Part shown: piece by piece, positions 32,308 through 43,010 of the stretch
How positions within the stretch are numbered: the stretch's first letter is position 1
Layout: every line of letters starts with the position of its first letter
DNA from: Cantharellus purpuraceus
Taxonomy: Eukaryota > Basidiomycota > Agaricomycetes > Cantharellales > Hydnaceae
Assembly (NCBI GenBank): GCA_025174535.1
Contig: JALBUN010000015.1
Span: 1-64,000, forward strand
Direction of reading: 5' to 3'
DNA length: 64,000 nt
Position numbers and translations under genes: made by a program
The notes under the pieces: model-generated
Seen by the model: the letters and a program-made list of their open reading frames with translations, nothing else
Told to the model about the DNA's origin: nothing
The model's database searches: none

Positions 32308-32855
32308 TGTTACACACTAGGTCCGATTGGGGGTCAGAGATTGGGTCAGAGTTCGGGTTGGAGGTTGGGTTGGAGGTTGGGTTGGAGGTTGGGTCAGAGT
32401 CAGAGCATGTCATGGGGGTCGGGACGGACTTGGCTTCAGCTTATGTGCTGCGCCCTCACTAATACTGGCTGAGATTTCAGAGACGGAGTACGACTTAGAG
32501 AGTTAGGGTTGGACTTAGGAACTAGGTGTGATTTGATATTTGAACTGGGGAATGAAGCCCCCAGTCAGGCAACTTAAATACATATTTTGAAATCTAATAA
32601 TAATTACTCTGGTGATGGGTCTCTGAGGCCAACGGCCTTACATGAGTATGTCTGAGTCCCATGGGGATGGATGTCTGGGTTCCTATGGTGATGCTGATGC
32701 ATCAATTGGAACCGGAGACGGATGGGTGGAATCAGCGGTGACAAATGGACAGGTAGATGGAGATGGCGGTTTCCAAATGGAGTATAGATTTCATATGCGT
32801 GGGGATCTGAGTGGATTGGACGGGGATCTGGACGTTAATGAATATAGTCATAACA
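32308..32855 (-). repeat. Gypsy-3 3' LTR
   Basis: Plus-strand reading TGTTACACACTAGG...TAGTCATAACA, 548 bp. On the coding strand it is directly preceded by a purine-rich tract (aaatggggagatac, 32,856-32,869), the expected polypurine primer. Carries the 'ggttgggttgga' minisatellite near 32,345-32,400. Confidence 0.85.
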
Positions 32856-32956
32856 GTATCTCCCCATTTAAGGCCGAGCCCCTGAGGCCTCATGTCCATG
32901 GATTGAATAGGTGAGATGGTTGGGTGCAGTCGGAGTTATACTGGGGGTCTGGAGAC

Positions 32957-32964
32957 ATATAAAA
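32957..32964 (+). promoter_or_regulatory. TATA-like box of the antisense accessory gene
   Basis: ATATAAAA about 100 bp inside the 3' LTR of Gypsy-3 and just upstream of in-frame ATGs at 32,973, 32,994, 32,997 and 33,018. A start site about 30 bp downstream would favour translation from 32,994-33,018. The antisense gene would then have its own promoter in the internal region. Inference only. Confidence 0.45.
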
Positions 32965-32972
32965 GGAGGGGC

Positions 32973-34705
32973 ATGATTGAGGTCTTATCCTCAATGATGT
33001 CAAACCCTTTGGCAAGCATGAGCGTGGCCAAGCTTGAGCAGCTGCTCTTGGCCCAATGGAAGGAAGAGGAGGAGGAGTGGAAACGGAAAGAGGAAGAGGA
33101 AGCAGAACGGAGATGGAAGGAGGAGGAGGAGGCAGAACGGAGACGCAAGGAGGAGGAGGAGGTGGAACGGAGATGGAAGGAGGAGGAGGAGGCAGAACGG
33201 AGATGGAAGGAGGAGGAGGAGGCAGAACAGAGACGCAAGGAGGAGGAGCAGAGGTGGAAAGAGGCGGTGGAGACGGAACGGAGACGGAAGGAGGAGGAGG
33301 CAAAAGCTAAGAGAGCTCGCAGGGTAAAGGAACTTGCGGCAGTGATGGAGGCTGCGAGACTGAAGGAAGTGGAGGAGCAGGCGCATGAGCTAGAGGCCAC
33401 CATGGAGGTAGAGGAGGTGACTGGGGCAGGGGGAACCAGCCACCCAGAAAGTCCAAGTGTGCCAATATGGACAGGGACCCCGGAAGTCGCCATTATTTCC
33501 ATTACGCGGTCGGAGACAACTCACCCAACAACTGTCACTGCGGTTGACTTGCCATTACGTCCGCAGGTACAGCCATTGTTTGGGTTGGGTGCAGCTGAGG
33601 AAGATGAAGCGGCGGAGGCGGAGAGAGCGGAGGTGGAGGCGGACCCTGATGCCAATATGGAGCTTGACGCAAATGCGGAACCCGAGGCGGGTGTGGATGT
33701 TGGAATGGATGCGGAGCCGGATCTGACTTCGAATTGTTTCAAGGAAATGGGTTGGGTAGCCACAGTTGAGGCTCGCAAGAGGGCAGAGTTCTATGCTGTG
33801 ACCACCAAGAAAAACCTTGACGTCGCGGTCTTTTCATTGAAGGCATACCTGAGTGCGGATACAGAGAAGCAGGAGGCAGACCGGAGGGTCATATGGTGTA
33901 AGGCAGAGAGTCGCGTTTTGGCGACCCGTAAGAAGGAGCTGCGTGTCACGAGGTCAGCGATCCAGCTTTGCAAGCACGAGATAGAGAAGGCGGCAGCGGA
34001 ACAACAGGACAAGGAGGAGGAGAGGGAACATTTGGAGGCCGCAGCGAGAAGGGGCGGATCACCCAAGGCTCTGGCTCCAGCGGAGCCATTTGGCGGACCC
34101 GGCGTAACTTGTGACTTGTGTCGTGATGTGGGCATGGAGTGCGTGTGGCCTACTGGCCCAACTCGCTGACTTTGGTCCTGTGATCGTTGTTGGGGTCGGA
34201 AAGGGGTGTAGGATCGATGGGAAGTTCAATCCCTGGAGTCAGAGTGTCAAGCCCCGACTAGTGGTACAAGGAGGGGTAGAGAAAGAATCAGAAGGTTGTC
34301 CAACCAAAAAGCGGCGGACGGAGACAGGTGCTGTGGCAGCCGGGGTAGCGCGCCAGATCGGAAGGGGTGATGACCGGTGCAGGTACGGGGCGCATCTCTG
34401 TGTCCAATAGTACTGTGGGCCAGCTTATCCGGCTGGTTAACCTGCAGTCGGAGCACCTTCGGCGGACGGAGGGGTTGCTAGTGGACTTGGTAAAAACGAT
34501 GAAACGAAAAGAGGTTCTGGAGGGTCGGTGGACAGCCGAGTTACATCAGTTGTGGAAGTTCATGGCCCCTTTGGATGAGGATTCGGACATGGGAGATGAT
34601 AAGGATTGGGTGTCAGATGTAGAGAGTGATGAGGAGTCGGAGATGGCATCGGAGACAGAGCCTGAGGTAGATAAGGGAAACAGGAAAAGGAAACACGATG
34701 TATAA
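32973..34705 (+). pseudogene. Antisense accessory gene of Gypsy-3 (best-preserved copy)
   Basis: Nearly intact to 34,169. Opening MMSNPLASMSVAKLEQLLL; ten-residue repeats of the type KEEEEAERRW (33,056-33,297); KRARRVKELAAVMEAARLKE; acidic Ala/Glu/Asp tract (33,590-33,720); coiled coil KKNLDVAVFSLKAYLSADTE; first cysteine triad CDLCRDVGMEC at 34,109-34,141. A TGA at 34,168 (CAA in Gypsy-1) and a 2-bp deletion disturb the second triad, after which GCRIDGKFNPWSQSVKPRL continues. The C-terminal block at 34,367-34,705 matches Gypsy-1 and ends KGNRKRKHDV. Total length would be about 570 residues. Upstream is a TATA-like box; downstream the stop faces the chromodomain stop of the opposite strand, 150 bp away. 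The earlier in-frame ATG at 32,916 precedes the TATA box and is less likely. Confidence 0.8.
33056..33297 (+). repeat. 30-bp tandem repeats coding E/R-rich decapeptides
   Basis: About eight imperfect 30-bp units ('gaggaggaggaggcagaacg' plus 'gagatggaag'), each a ten-residue KEEEEAERRW-like block. The Gypsy-1 antisense gene has an orthologous array with different unit composition. Confidence 0.8.
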
Positions 34706-34852
34706 AAGTAAAAATGAGAATGATTATAAATTTCAGAGCGGAGAAAAATGAGGCGGAGTGATTCCTGTGGAGCTTTTGGGCAGGCATGTAATTTCCTTGA
34801 CTTGTAATAAAATGATGATGCTAAATAATAGAATTAGCATTAGTAATCGAAC

Positions 34853-35976
34853 TTAAAGATTCATAAGGGGTCCAGGTTTGTCTGGATAAGCGGAGTGAAA
34901 GTCGGAGATGGATTTGGATGCATCATCGAGTTCAGACGCGGAGATCCATGAGGATTCTTCATCGGTGCCTTCATATCCAGTCCATTTGACTAAGTACTGG
35001 AGCTTGCACTTGTATTGACGGTCGATCTTCAAGTCCAGGATCTCAGAGATCTCATATTCACTGTCTCCTTTGATGATGATCGGGGGAGGTGGAGGTTGCG
35101 TGCGACTGGAGATCTTGTTCGTGGTAGCAGGTTTGAGCATTGATATATGGAAGACCAGATGAACTGCTCGGAAGTGGTCCGGAAGTCGGAGGGTGAAGGA
35201 CCTGCTGCCCACGCAAGCAATGACCTCATAAGGACCTAAGTATTTCTCGGAGAGTTTCTTCGATGGGCGGGTGGTCCGGAAGTGTTCAGCCTTAACGAAT
35301 ACTTTGTCTCCAATTTGCAGGTCCAGAGCCGGAATGCGGTGTCGGTCTGTGGAGACTTGATATTGTTTCTGGGCATCGGAGATGGTCTCTCGGAGATGTT
35401 GGTGTAGTTGATCGAGGTTGATTACAAATTGGCGGGCTTTGGTGGAGGCAAGTTCTTTCTCAGGGTGGACGGAGATGTTTGGATGGTAGCCTTTATTAGC
35501 AAAGAACAGAGACGCCAGTAGTCGCGTTCGGCGCGTTGTTGTATGCAAACTCTGCTATTGGAAGTAGGTCAGCCCAGTTGTCTTGTTGATAGTTACAATA
35601 GATTTGGAGAGGTTCCAGGGACTGATTCATTCATTCCATTTGTCCATCTCCTTCAGGGTGGTATCTGGAGGTGAAATGAAGCTTCATGTCAAGAGCTTTT
35701 CCTAATGTGCGGAAGAAGGAGGACATGAACTCCGAGCCCCGATTGGACGTGACATGCGATGGGACTCCGTGTTTAGAGAATATATGGAGAATGAACAACT
35801 TAGCTAGTGAGGCGGAGGTGATGGTGTCATGCGTCAGAATAAATAGTGACTGTTTAGTGAACCTGTTGACAATCACGAGTATGGTGTCATATCCGAGTGA
35901 TGGGGGGAGTTTCTATGAAATCCATGGAGATGGAGTTCCATGGTTGTTCCAGGACTGGAAGTTGCTTAAGCGTTCC
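34853..35976 (-). pseudogene. int: Gypsy-3 integrase core and chromodomain
   Basis: Minus-strand reading: VNRFTKQSLF, HVTSNRGSEF (second catalytic Asp replaced by Asn; the AAT is explained by a CpG change from GAT), HPEGDGQ, then TGA at about 35,631 as in Gypsy-1. After a frameshift near 35,535 comes FFANKGYHPNISVHPEKELA through the chromodomain (EYEISEILDLKI ... YLVKWTGYEG ... SSWISASEL) to the stop at 34,853. Overall less mutated than Gypsy-2. Confidence 0.87.
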
Positions 35977-37398
35977 TGTATGGGAACCACCTTTTCCCTA
36001 TCAAATTCCATTTATGCAGCACCAATGTGCTATACTTTGCTTTTCCATTCCTAAATATCAGCATATATTTGGTGCTTGTACCTGGAATGGACTTATTCAA
36101 ATATTCTCTATTTTTCCTTATTTTTCTGGAAATATTCCATGCAGAACTCAGCCCAGAATCATTTATTTCTGCTGTGCTACAGTTGTGGACCCATAGGCAC
36201 CCACAAACCTTTGCACAGCCGGCTATCCACCTTTGGACCAGGCATTCCGCCTGAATTCAAGCTCAGATGTCTCTGATCAATAAATATTCTCTAACTTGAC
36301 AACCACAGCCTCTCAGGGCACTATTTTCCGTGCAGATCATCACATGAGATGTGGCTATCCATGGCTGTCCAAACCAGTGCAGAAAACAGGGTGGACACCC
36401 TTCTTTTTGCCTGATCAGTGCCTAGTTCAGGGATCAAATCAGCTGATGGGTGATCAAATCAGGTGATTGCCTTGGAATATTCTACCCCTTTCCATAACAT
36501 TCTAGCTGTTTCCTTCTATTATTAGATAGAACTTTCCAGAACCATTATTCAGCTCCTGATCAGTGTTAGTCCAGTGATCAGAACCTGTGATTGGCTTGGA
36601 ATATTCTACCCCTTTCTTCCACCTTCCACAACCTTCCATCTATTAATAGTAGAATATTCCAGAAGCATTAGTCAGCCCCTGTAAATACAATATATAAGGA
36701 GGCCATTCTGCCTCTGAAATAGGAACATATCCATCATATTCTACCCATCTTCTGCACACCAGTGTGACTAGAGTGACATACAGTGTCATCCTCTATCTCA
36801 GTAACTGTTGATTACCAGTTCAAGGATCTTTTACAGTTGTGTAACTGTACTTGATTGCATTCGAAGTAGTGATATTCCTGCTTTGGGCGTGAGTGTAGTA
36901 TCTGCCTCATGTGACTACGAATCTACAGGGTGAGATTGTCTGTCAATAGTCCTGCCATTAGTGCTCTTGTTTAAGTTACTAGTGTGTACTGCCTTTGCAG
37001 AGCATTAGAAGCTTGAACTTGTGTGAAGCAGTTGCTAGACTACTTCACACATCGCTGTTACCCGCTTCTGAGTGCCACTGGTTGGATGGTTGGATTCATC
37101 CACCTACTTCCTTTAGCCTCTAAGTGCATTCCCATCTTTTTGGAATATCTGGACCCCTAAGCGTCCGTGAACTCTAGACTCTGGAAGTCTTATTCATTTC
37201 TTGCTGCTAAGAAATGTATTACCTTTCTGCGTATAGTCTGCATTGACCAATACAAAGGATTGTAACCAAAGTACAAATGTTAAATTGTTTCTGGAGTTGT
37301 GCTGCAGCAGGGTTTGATATTCTTCTCAGCTGTTCATTCATGGAATTGTGGTGATTTAGAGTTTGCCCTAACACCATAATTTTGCAGGTTCCAAAACA
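35977..37398 (-). mobile_element. LTR-B family solo LTR inside Gypsy-3 integrase
   Basis: TGTATGGGAACC...GGTTCCAAAACA on the plus strand, 1,422 bp. Flanks GTTCC (35,972-35,976) and GTTCT (37,399-37,403) form a 5-bp duplication with one mismatch. The empty site is Gypsy-1 at about 12,307. Lacks the TGASTCA array of copy 2. Confidence 0.88.
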
Positions 37399-38255
37399 GT
37401 TCTGTAGGGTTTGTGCCTTTGCGATTTTGAGTGCATACACGTAGTGCAGGAGTTACAGTAGTGTTGAATGTATTCTCACATTTTTGGCCATACATAGTCT
37501 CGTCGGATTAATCCTTGTGTGCGATTTTGCCCGAAATGGCTGGAGATCGGGTGATCATGATAATACTGCAAAACTCAGAGTCGGAGACTGTTGGCATCGG
37601 GGACGTATATCCGGCCATTGTGTCGGAGGTGTCCTTCGGGGTCAAGTGACCATTTCGGATTGAAAGGGTTGTCCAAGTGTTTAACTGCAACAGGATCAGA
37701 TCGGAGAGATGAGTGGATGTCGGAGCGGAGTTGGTCGATGTCCATAATGGTGACAGCTTGGAGAGTGGGGATGCTCGTAGGGACAATGCCAGCTGCTCGT
37801 TAGTAAACACAGGATGAAAGTTGTGTGGGTTTACAGTGGCATAGTCGCTATTTCCCTCTTTAGGGTAGACATCCCAGCGTCTAGTTAAAGCATCGGGCTT
37901 TGCTCTGAGTCGACCAGGACGGAAACGGATAATGAGATTGAACTGAGATAGGTACTCGGACCATTGGACCTGTCTCCGGGTGAGTAGTTTCATTGTGGAG
38001 AAGTATTCCAGGTTCTTGTGGTCCGTTATGACATCCACCGGATCGGAGGGGCCTTCAAGGTAGTGTCTCCATATCTGGAAGGCTTCATATATGGCAAGGA
38101 GCTCTTTGTCATGGACGTCATAGTTCAGTTTGGGGGGCATAAATGTACGTGAGTGAAAAGCGATCGGGTGGACTTGTCCGTCATCCAGAGAGATAATGGA
38201 CAGGATTGCAGCAAGTGCATAGTCGGAGGCATCGGTCTCTAATAGGATAGGAACG
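37399..38255 (-). pseudogene. pol: Gypsy-3 RNase H and integrase zinc finger
   Basis: RNase H at 38,255-37,830 (PPKLNYDVHDKELLAIYEAF, ITDHKNLEYFSTMKLLTRRQ, KPDALTRRWDVYPKEG), then the H2C2 region to 37,500. CGA is kept at the positions matching Gypsy-1 TGA 11,925 and 12,209. TAA interrupts near 37,508. The 5' end is lost at about 38,255. Confidence 0.87.
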
Positions 38256-38570
38256 ACACCTCGAATGGATACTTGATGACCAAGATCTATGGGAGGTGAC
38301 CTTAGGCACGGAAACAGTGCCTGTTCCAGCTAAGCCACCGCAGTGGAGCAACAGGCGATTGTGGAGTGGAAGAAGAAAGACAAGAAAGCTAGAAAGGAGA
38401 TATGTCTGAGGATCTCCAATGAGTATTTGGTATACATTGATCAAACTATGACCGCACCAGAAATTTGGACCAGGCTACAGGGCATCTTTGAGTCCAGGGC
38501 AGCTGTTCAGATGATGCCTGCTCTGAATAGTCCTGTTCCCTTGTTTGTTCTAGAACAGTGCTGACTGCAC
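38256..38570 (+). pseudogene. Copia-type gag fragment (UBN2-like)
   Basis: The plus strand reads AIVEWKKKDKKARKEICLRI followed by SNEYLVYIDQTMTAPEIWTR and LQGIFESRAAVQ. This is the conserved gag segment of Ty1/Copia elements, in which W, A, I/L and 'W..L...F' positions are typical. It lacks the rest of gag and is wedged between Gypsy-3 and the locus-2 gene. It is not closely related to the gag of Copia-1 or Copia-2. Confidence 0.65.
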
Positions 38571-39616
38571 CAAGGGTCTGCTAGCAATGTAAGCACACAT
38601 TCAGCCACCAGACCTTCCACAGACACTCACCTCTCCCTCTTCGATTAATCTAGCTGTGAGCTCCATCTGTACGAGATTATGGTGTTCGTCTGCCAGTATC
38701 CATGACGGTAGTGTCACTGCCCACAGATATCTCCATAATTTCTGGTGATACAGGTGCTGTCTTGTCCTGACCATCCAGAAGGACTCGTCCATCCAGATGC
38801 TGCTCATCATGGATTTCGTCATAACTGCTGTACGCACCAATACCCAAGGCATGGCTTTGTAAATGTTCTGGCTCCTTGTCTGTAACCATCCATGCAGTCT
38901 CTAACCTGGCATTCTGAGAGTCGGACCTGATCAGAAACATGTCAGGGCCAACAGGCATATCACTATCGTGCGTGTGATCACGATCTTCCATCAACGAAGA
39001 ACCAGAGGCGACCTCATCCTTTACGACTGTTATCTTGCTCTCTAGTTTGAGTCGCTCCAATTGCACCTCTGATGCAGCAGACCTGTACTGCTGAGACTCC
39101 ACTGCCGTTAAATTTTGCTTAACCATCTTCTGTGCCAATTCTATGGCTGTTTGCAGTCTCCATCGATGATGATGAGAATAAATTCTCTTGTGCCAACTCC
39201 GTCGCCGTCTGCACAACCTTGATCGATGAGGAGGCGTTTTCCTTCATTGGAACGGTCGTCATTTTCACAACCCCTGTAAGTAAATGACAAAGTAATATTT
39301 TGCTGCGAGGACCAGTCATAACTCTCAGTCATGCCTTCTGCCAGGGTGATGACAACATTCTCCATCTCCCTGACAGACCGGGGCTCTGTGTAATTCACCT
39401 GGGTGAAAGTGGTACTAGCCAGATGTTCATTGGATTGACTGGACTGCTGCTCAATTTCTGAATTGCACTGGGTGACCTCTTGTGTTGAGCTTAAGCTTTG
39501 GGTGATAATTTCCTGCGCTGTTCGTTGGTCGTACTTGTGCTGCTGCAAGGAACTTTCGCTGGCCTCTGGCAGCAAGTACATCTCTGCTGAACCCATAGTG
39601 ACCCTTTGTGTGGTTA

Positions 39617-40180
39617 GATGCTTGTTCGGAATCATGTCAGTATACAATATTCTGATGTATAGGAGATATACATCAGGATTTCAATGATACATAAAGCCAG
39701 GGAGTTACAATTTGGATATCTTAAAAGATTTCGGATGTGTGAAATTTTCATAAATATAAACATATATTCTATATTTTAATAAACTTTAAAAGATGAGATA
39801 TTTGGTTGAGATGAACATAATCATTTACATGGATATAATAGGAATGTCTGTATTAATATAATTGGTATTATATAGGGTATTTAGATATACAAATACCAGG
39901 TGGGGATTAAAGATAGTTCAAATTATGTTACAAGTATTGTATAAGAAAGAATCAATGATATTTGGATGTTCCTTCAAGAGAGTTGCCACCACTAAATGGG
40001 GAAAAAACAATTATTTTTGAGAATTATGCCAAAATATCACAATATGTTTTAATCTAGTATATTGTGTAAAATTTGAGAATCATGTTGAAATATGAAAATA
40101 AGTTTGAATTGAAGTGTATTGTATAAAATTTGAGGAAAATAGGTTGTATATACGTATTGTTGTATTTCTGAACAAGCGTC
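39617..40180 (+). mobile_element. 564-bp MITE, copy D, in a host reading frame
   Basis: Terminal repeats GATGCTTGTTCGGAA / TTCTGAACAAGCGTC, target duplication TTA (39,614-39,616 and 40,181-40,183). The minus-strand frame runs ...HEATIGL into TTQRVTMG... with the element and one duplication ignored, so the insertion broke a previously open frame. Confidence 0.92.
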
Positions 40181-41299
40181 TTAGTCCAATGGTAGCTTCA
40201 TGCTGGGACTGTTCAGACGAGGATACTGCAAGTGTCTGCGTCTCTTCACGAACCTCAGTGTGAATCTGCTCAGTAGATGCGGACACATGAAGGAGCATAG
40301 GGTTGTCATTCACCTGCATCTGGGTTGCCGCCTTGGACTCAGCCGTGGCTTCTCTAATCGTCTGTGGCTGAGGAAGGGTAGCTGCGAGGGAGAGGGTAAT
40401 ACTTAGTGAAGGCACGTCTCTTGTGCAAGTCTGTTGGAGAATACTTACGATCCTGTTCTGTGTATTGCAAGATGGAGGCAGTACTGCTGGCCTCAATGTC
40501 CATGGGGCGGCCTCTGGCATTGGTCGTCTGAATCTCACCCTCGGTGACGACATTGGTATTGACCCGTTCCAGGGAGGATGTAATGCGTCAACGATGGTAG
40601 TGGTAGCGGCGGATGTGGTAAGCACGCCAGTGTGCAACTCGCTCGCTCTAGCTTCAATGGGTCCAAATGTCACATCGACACTCTTGCTCTCATCAACAAG
40701 GCTTCCCTCCTCTGGGAATCTCTGTACCATTGAGCTCAATATCCATTAAAGAAACGCAAACTGTCCGCCGAAGAATGTGCACCGTTGTACTGCTCAGTCC
40801 CGACAACTGTCTCTTCAGCTGTCGAAAAATCCACCGTTGCTGCAGTCAAAGCTTCCTGAGTAGCCACATGCACAACCTCAATCGATGATGAAATATTCCC
40901 ATGTGCCGCCATTGACACAATTTCCTTTGGCAACCAAGAGACATCTTCCTGTGACAACGTCGTCTTCGTATGCACAAACCCGATCAATGATGAAATATTA
41001 TCCTCCACCGCTGTCCATGCAGGTTCGGTAGATGATAAAGTAATATTCTCTAGGCCCAATGTTAACACACGACCATGATCGTCGCTCACGAAGTATCCAC
41101 CAAGAGACCTGTGTTGGGTCAACTGTTGTTCCGCTCCTGATTCGTGTTGGGCAATCTCCTGCTGCACTGAGCTTTGTGAGACTTGTGCTAAGCTTTGTGT
41201 GATATCATGCGCTGAGTGACCTCATGCATTGAGCTTTGGTGAAACTGTTCAGAAGAAGTGAGGGCAAGGGCTTCTTCAGAGGTGACAACATGGGGTATT

Positions 41300-41700
41300 T
41301 CATAGGTCACAGTGCGGGTTTTTCCAGAGACCGTTTGAAGCTGTTCAAAGGATGACACTGCTTGAGTCTGCTCAGACGACGCAACGGCCTGAATCGGCTC
41401 TGAGACCTCCATTTGAACCTGCCCAGCAGACACGGACGCCTGGAAGAGGGCAGGTGCCACAGTCGTGGAGTGGATAAGCTCGGCGGGAACAGGGACATCC
41501 TGTTGAGATTGTATGACACGAATCTCACCAGAGGTGGTGGAAGCGTGAAACTCATTAGAGGTGATGGTACGAGTTTGTTCAGAAGAGGAGACCACCTGAT
41601 ATTGTTCAGATGATACGGTCCTAGTCTGCTCAGATGATGAAACGGCCTGAATCTGCTCTGAACCCTCCATTTGAACCTGCCCAGCAGACACGGTCATCTG
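41300..41700 (-). repeat. Imperfect repeats coding S-S-E-Q motifs
   Basis: Repeated blocks 'tctgctcagatgatgaaac' and 'ctccatttgaacctgcccag' occur twice about 250 bp apart (about 41,408 and 41,668). A local duplication is suggested, with shorter SSSEQTRT-type repeats inside. Confidence 0.65.
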
Positions 41701-41959
41701 GAGGGTGGGCACCATTGTCGTACTCAAAGACCTGCTGATGACGTGCCAATTGTCGCTATGCACCAATGACCCATTGTGATTGCTGCCGTTGCAATTACCA
41801 CATTCCTGAACCTTTGTCAAAGCTTCATCAGACGTCACTTCAGTGATCTGTTCTGACTGATCAATGAGGACTGCAATGCAGAGGGTAACGCTCAGAGAAC
41901 AATATGGTTAAGTTATACTGTAGGGAACTCACGTTAGTGTGCCGTTGTGGAGGTACTGC

Positions 41960-42387
41960 TGTTGTAAGATTAAGTAGACGGATAGCAAACAGTAAAATAA
42001 GAGCGTAGAATTCCAATATATAATTGGAATCTTAGAGATAGAAGGTGGTGAGTCAGAGAGAAAAGTACAACTGTGATTGACTGGAGAACTGCGTATTGGT
42101 AGAACGCGTACTTATACATATGAGAATGACCTTGGCGTCCGGATCATGAACATGACGTCAGAATTATATATACACAGGTAAATGCTTAGCATATTCATTC
42201 ACTACTCCTGAATGTAAACGGTGATTGGATATACAGATGGATGTTCGTGTGGACGACAGTGACATGACTGCATCTCGTGAGATGTTTGGATATGGTCCGG
42301 CAATATCGAGTTCGAGATGTCTATTGATATGATCTGGTGGTACGGAGCCTGAGTTGAGTGATCAGCAGGTGAGTACATTTCTCAACA
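41960..42387 (+). mobile_element. LTR-R family solo LTR with TSD ACTGC
   Basis: TGTTGTAAGATTAAG...TTTCTCAACA, 428 bp, flanked by ACTGC (41,955-41,959 and 42,388-42,392). It lies inside the Ser/Thr/Gln-rich gene of locus 2 and defines the ends of the LTR-R family. Confidence 0.88.
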
Positions 42388-42689
42388 ACTGCCTGTAGCT
42401 TCTACCCTAGTGATCTCTGTAGAAATTTATGCTATGGTCTTCACCTGCGATGAGAGTGGAGGTAGAGGGGATGTGGTGAGTGAACCAGCTCGCACGTCGC
42501 TAGAGCTTGCCATCACGGAGTCATATGTTGCCTCAACATTCTTGCCCTGCACCAATCCTTGCACCCGCAAAGTCGACACGTTCGGTTTCATGGCAGAAAC
42601 CACAATGCCTGTTAAAGACTGAGCACCCCCTTACTGATGGGTCTCAAATATCGCAACATCAGCAGTTGACGAGCCGAGTTGAACTTTTC

Positions 42690-43010
42690 TGAGTGGCCGT
42701 TTGAGCAACCTCCGTGGATGAGGAGATATTACCTGTGCCGCCATCTGCGCAGGCTCCGTCAACGAGGAGATACTTTTTTGTATGGCCGTTTGTGCAACCT
42801 CCGTGGACGAGGAGATACTTTCCTGCATCGTCGTCTGCGGAAGCTCTGTCGTTGATATACTTTTGCTAATTGGCCGTTTGCACAACCTCCATGGATGAGG
42901 AGATATTTCCCTGCACCGCTGTCTGCACGAGCTCTGTGGACAAGGGAATACTTTGCTGAGTGGCCGTTTGCGCAACCTCTGTCGACAAGGAAATAGTGAC
43001 ATTCTCTTGC
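42690..43010 (-). repeat. 45-bp coding minisatellite
   Basis: Five to seven units of about 45 bp containing 'ggccgtttg.gcaacctc' and 'gaggagata'. On the minus strand they give 15-residue repeats such as QESISSSTEVAQTAI. Unit length is a multiple of three, as expected for a translated repeat. Confidence 0.72.

Larger units (their letters stand above)
32308..38255 (-). mobile_element. Gypsy-3: inverted chromovirus copy with 3' LTR and antisense gene
   Basis: Coding sense is minus. From right to left: RNase H and integrase zinc finger (38,255-37,399), an inserted LTR-B (37,398-35,977), integrase core to chromodomain (35,976-34,853), the antisense accessory gene on the plus strand (32,973-34,705), a purine tract, and the 3' LTR (32,855-32,308). 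Gag, protease and RT are absent; the element stops at about 38,255 against a copia gag fragment. This copy shows how the antisense gene and the 3' LTR are joined. Confidence 0.88.

Noticed and set aside
32890..33502. Minus-strand Pro/Ser-rich ORFs across the Gypsy-3 antisense gene
   Set aside because: Same reason: antisense shadows of the decapeptide repeats, with no independent motif.
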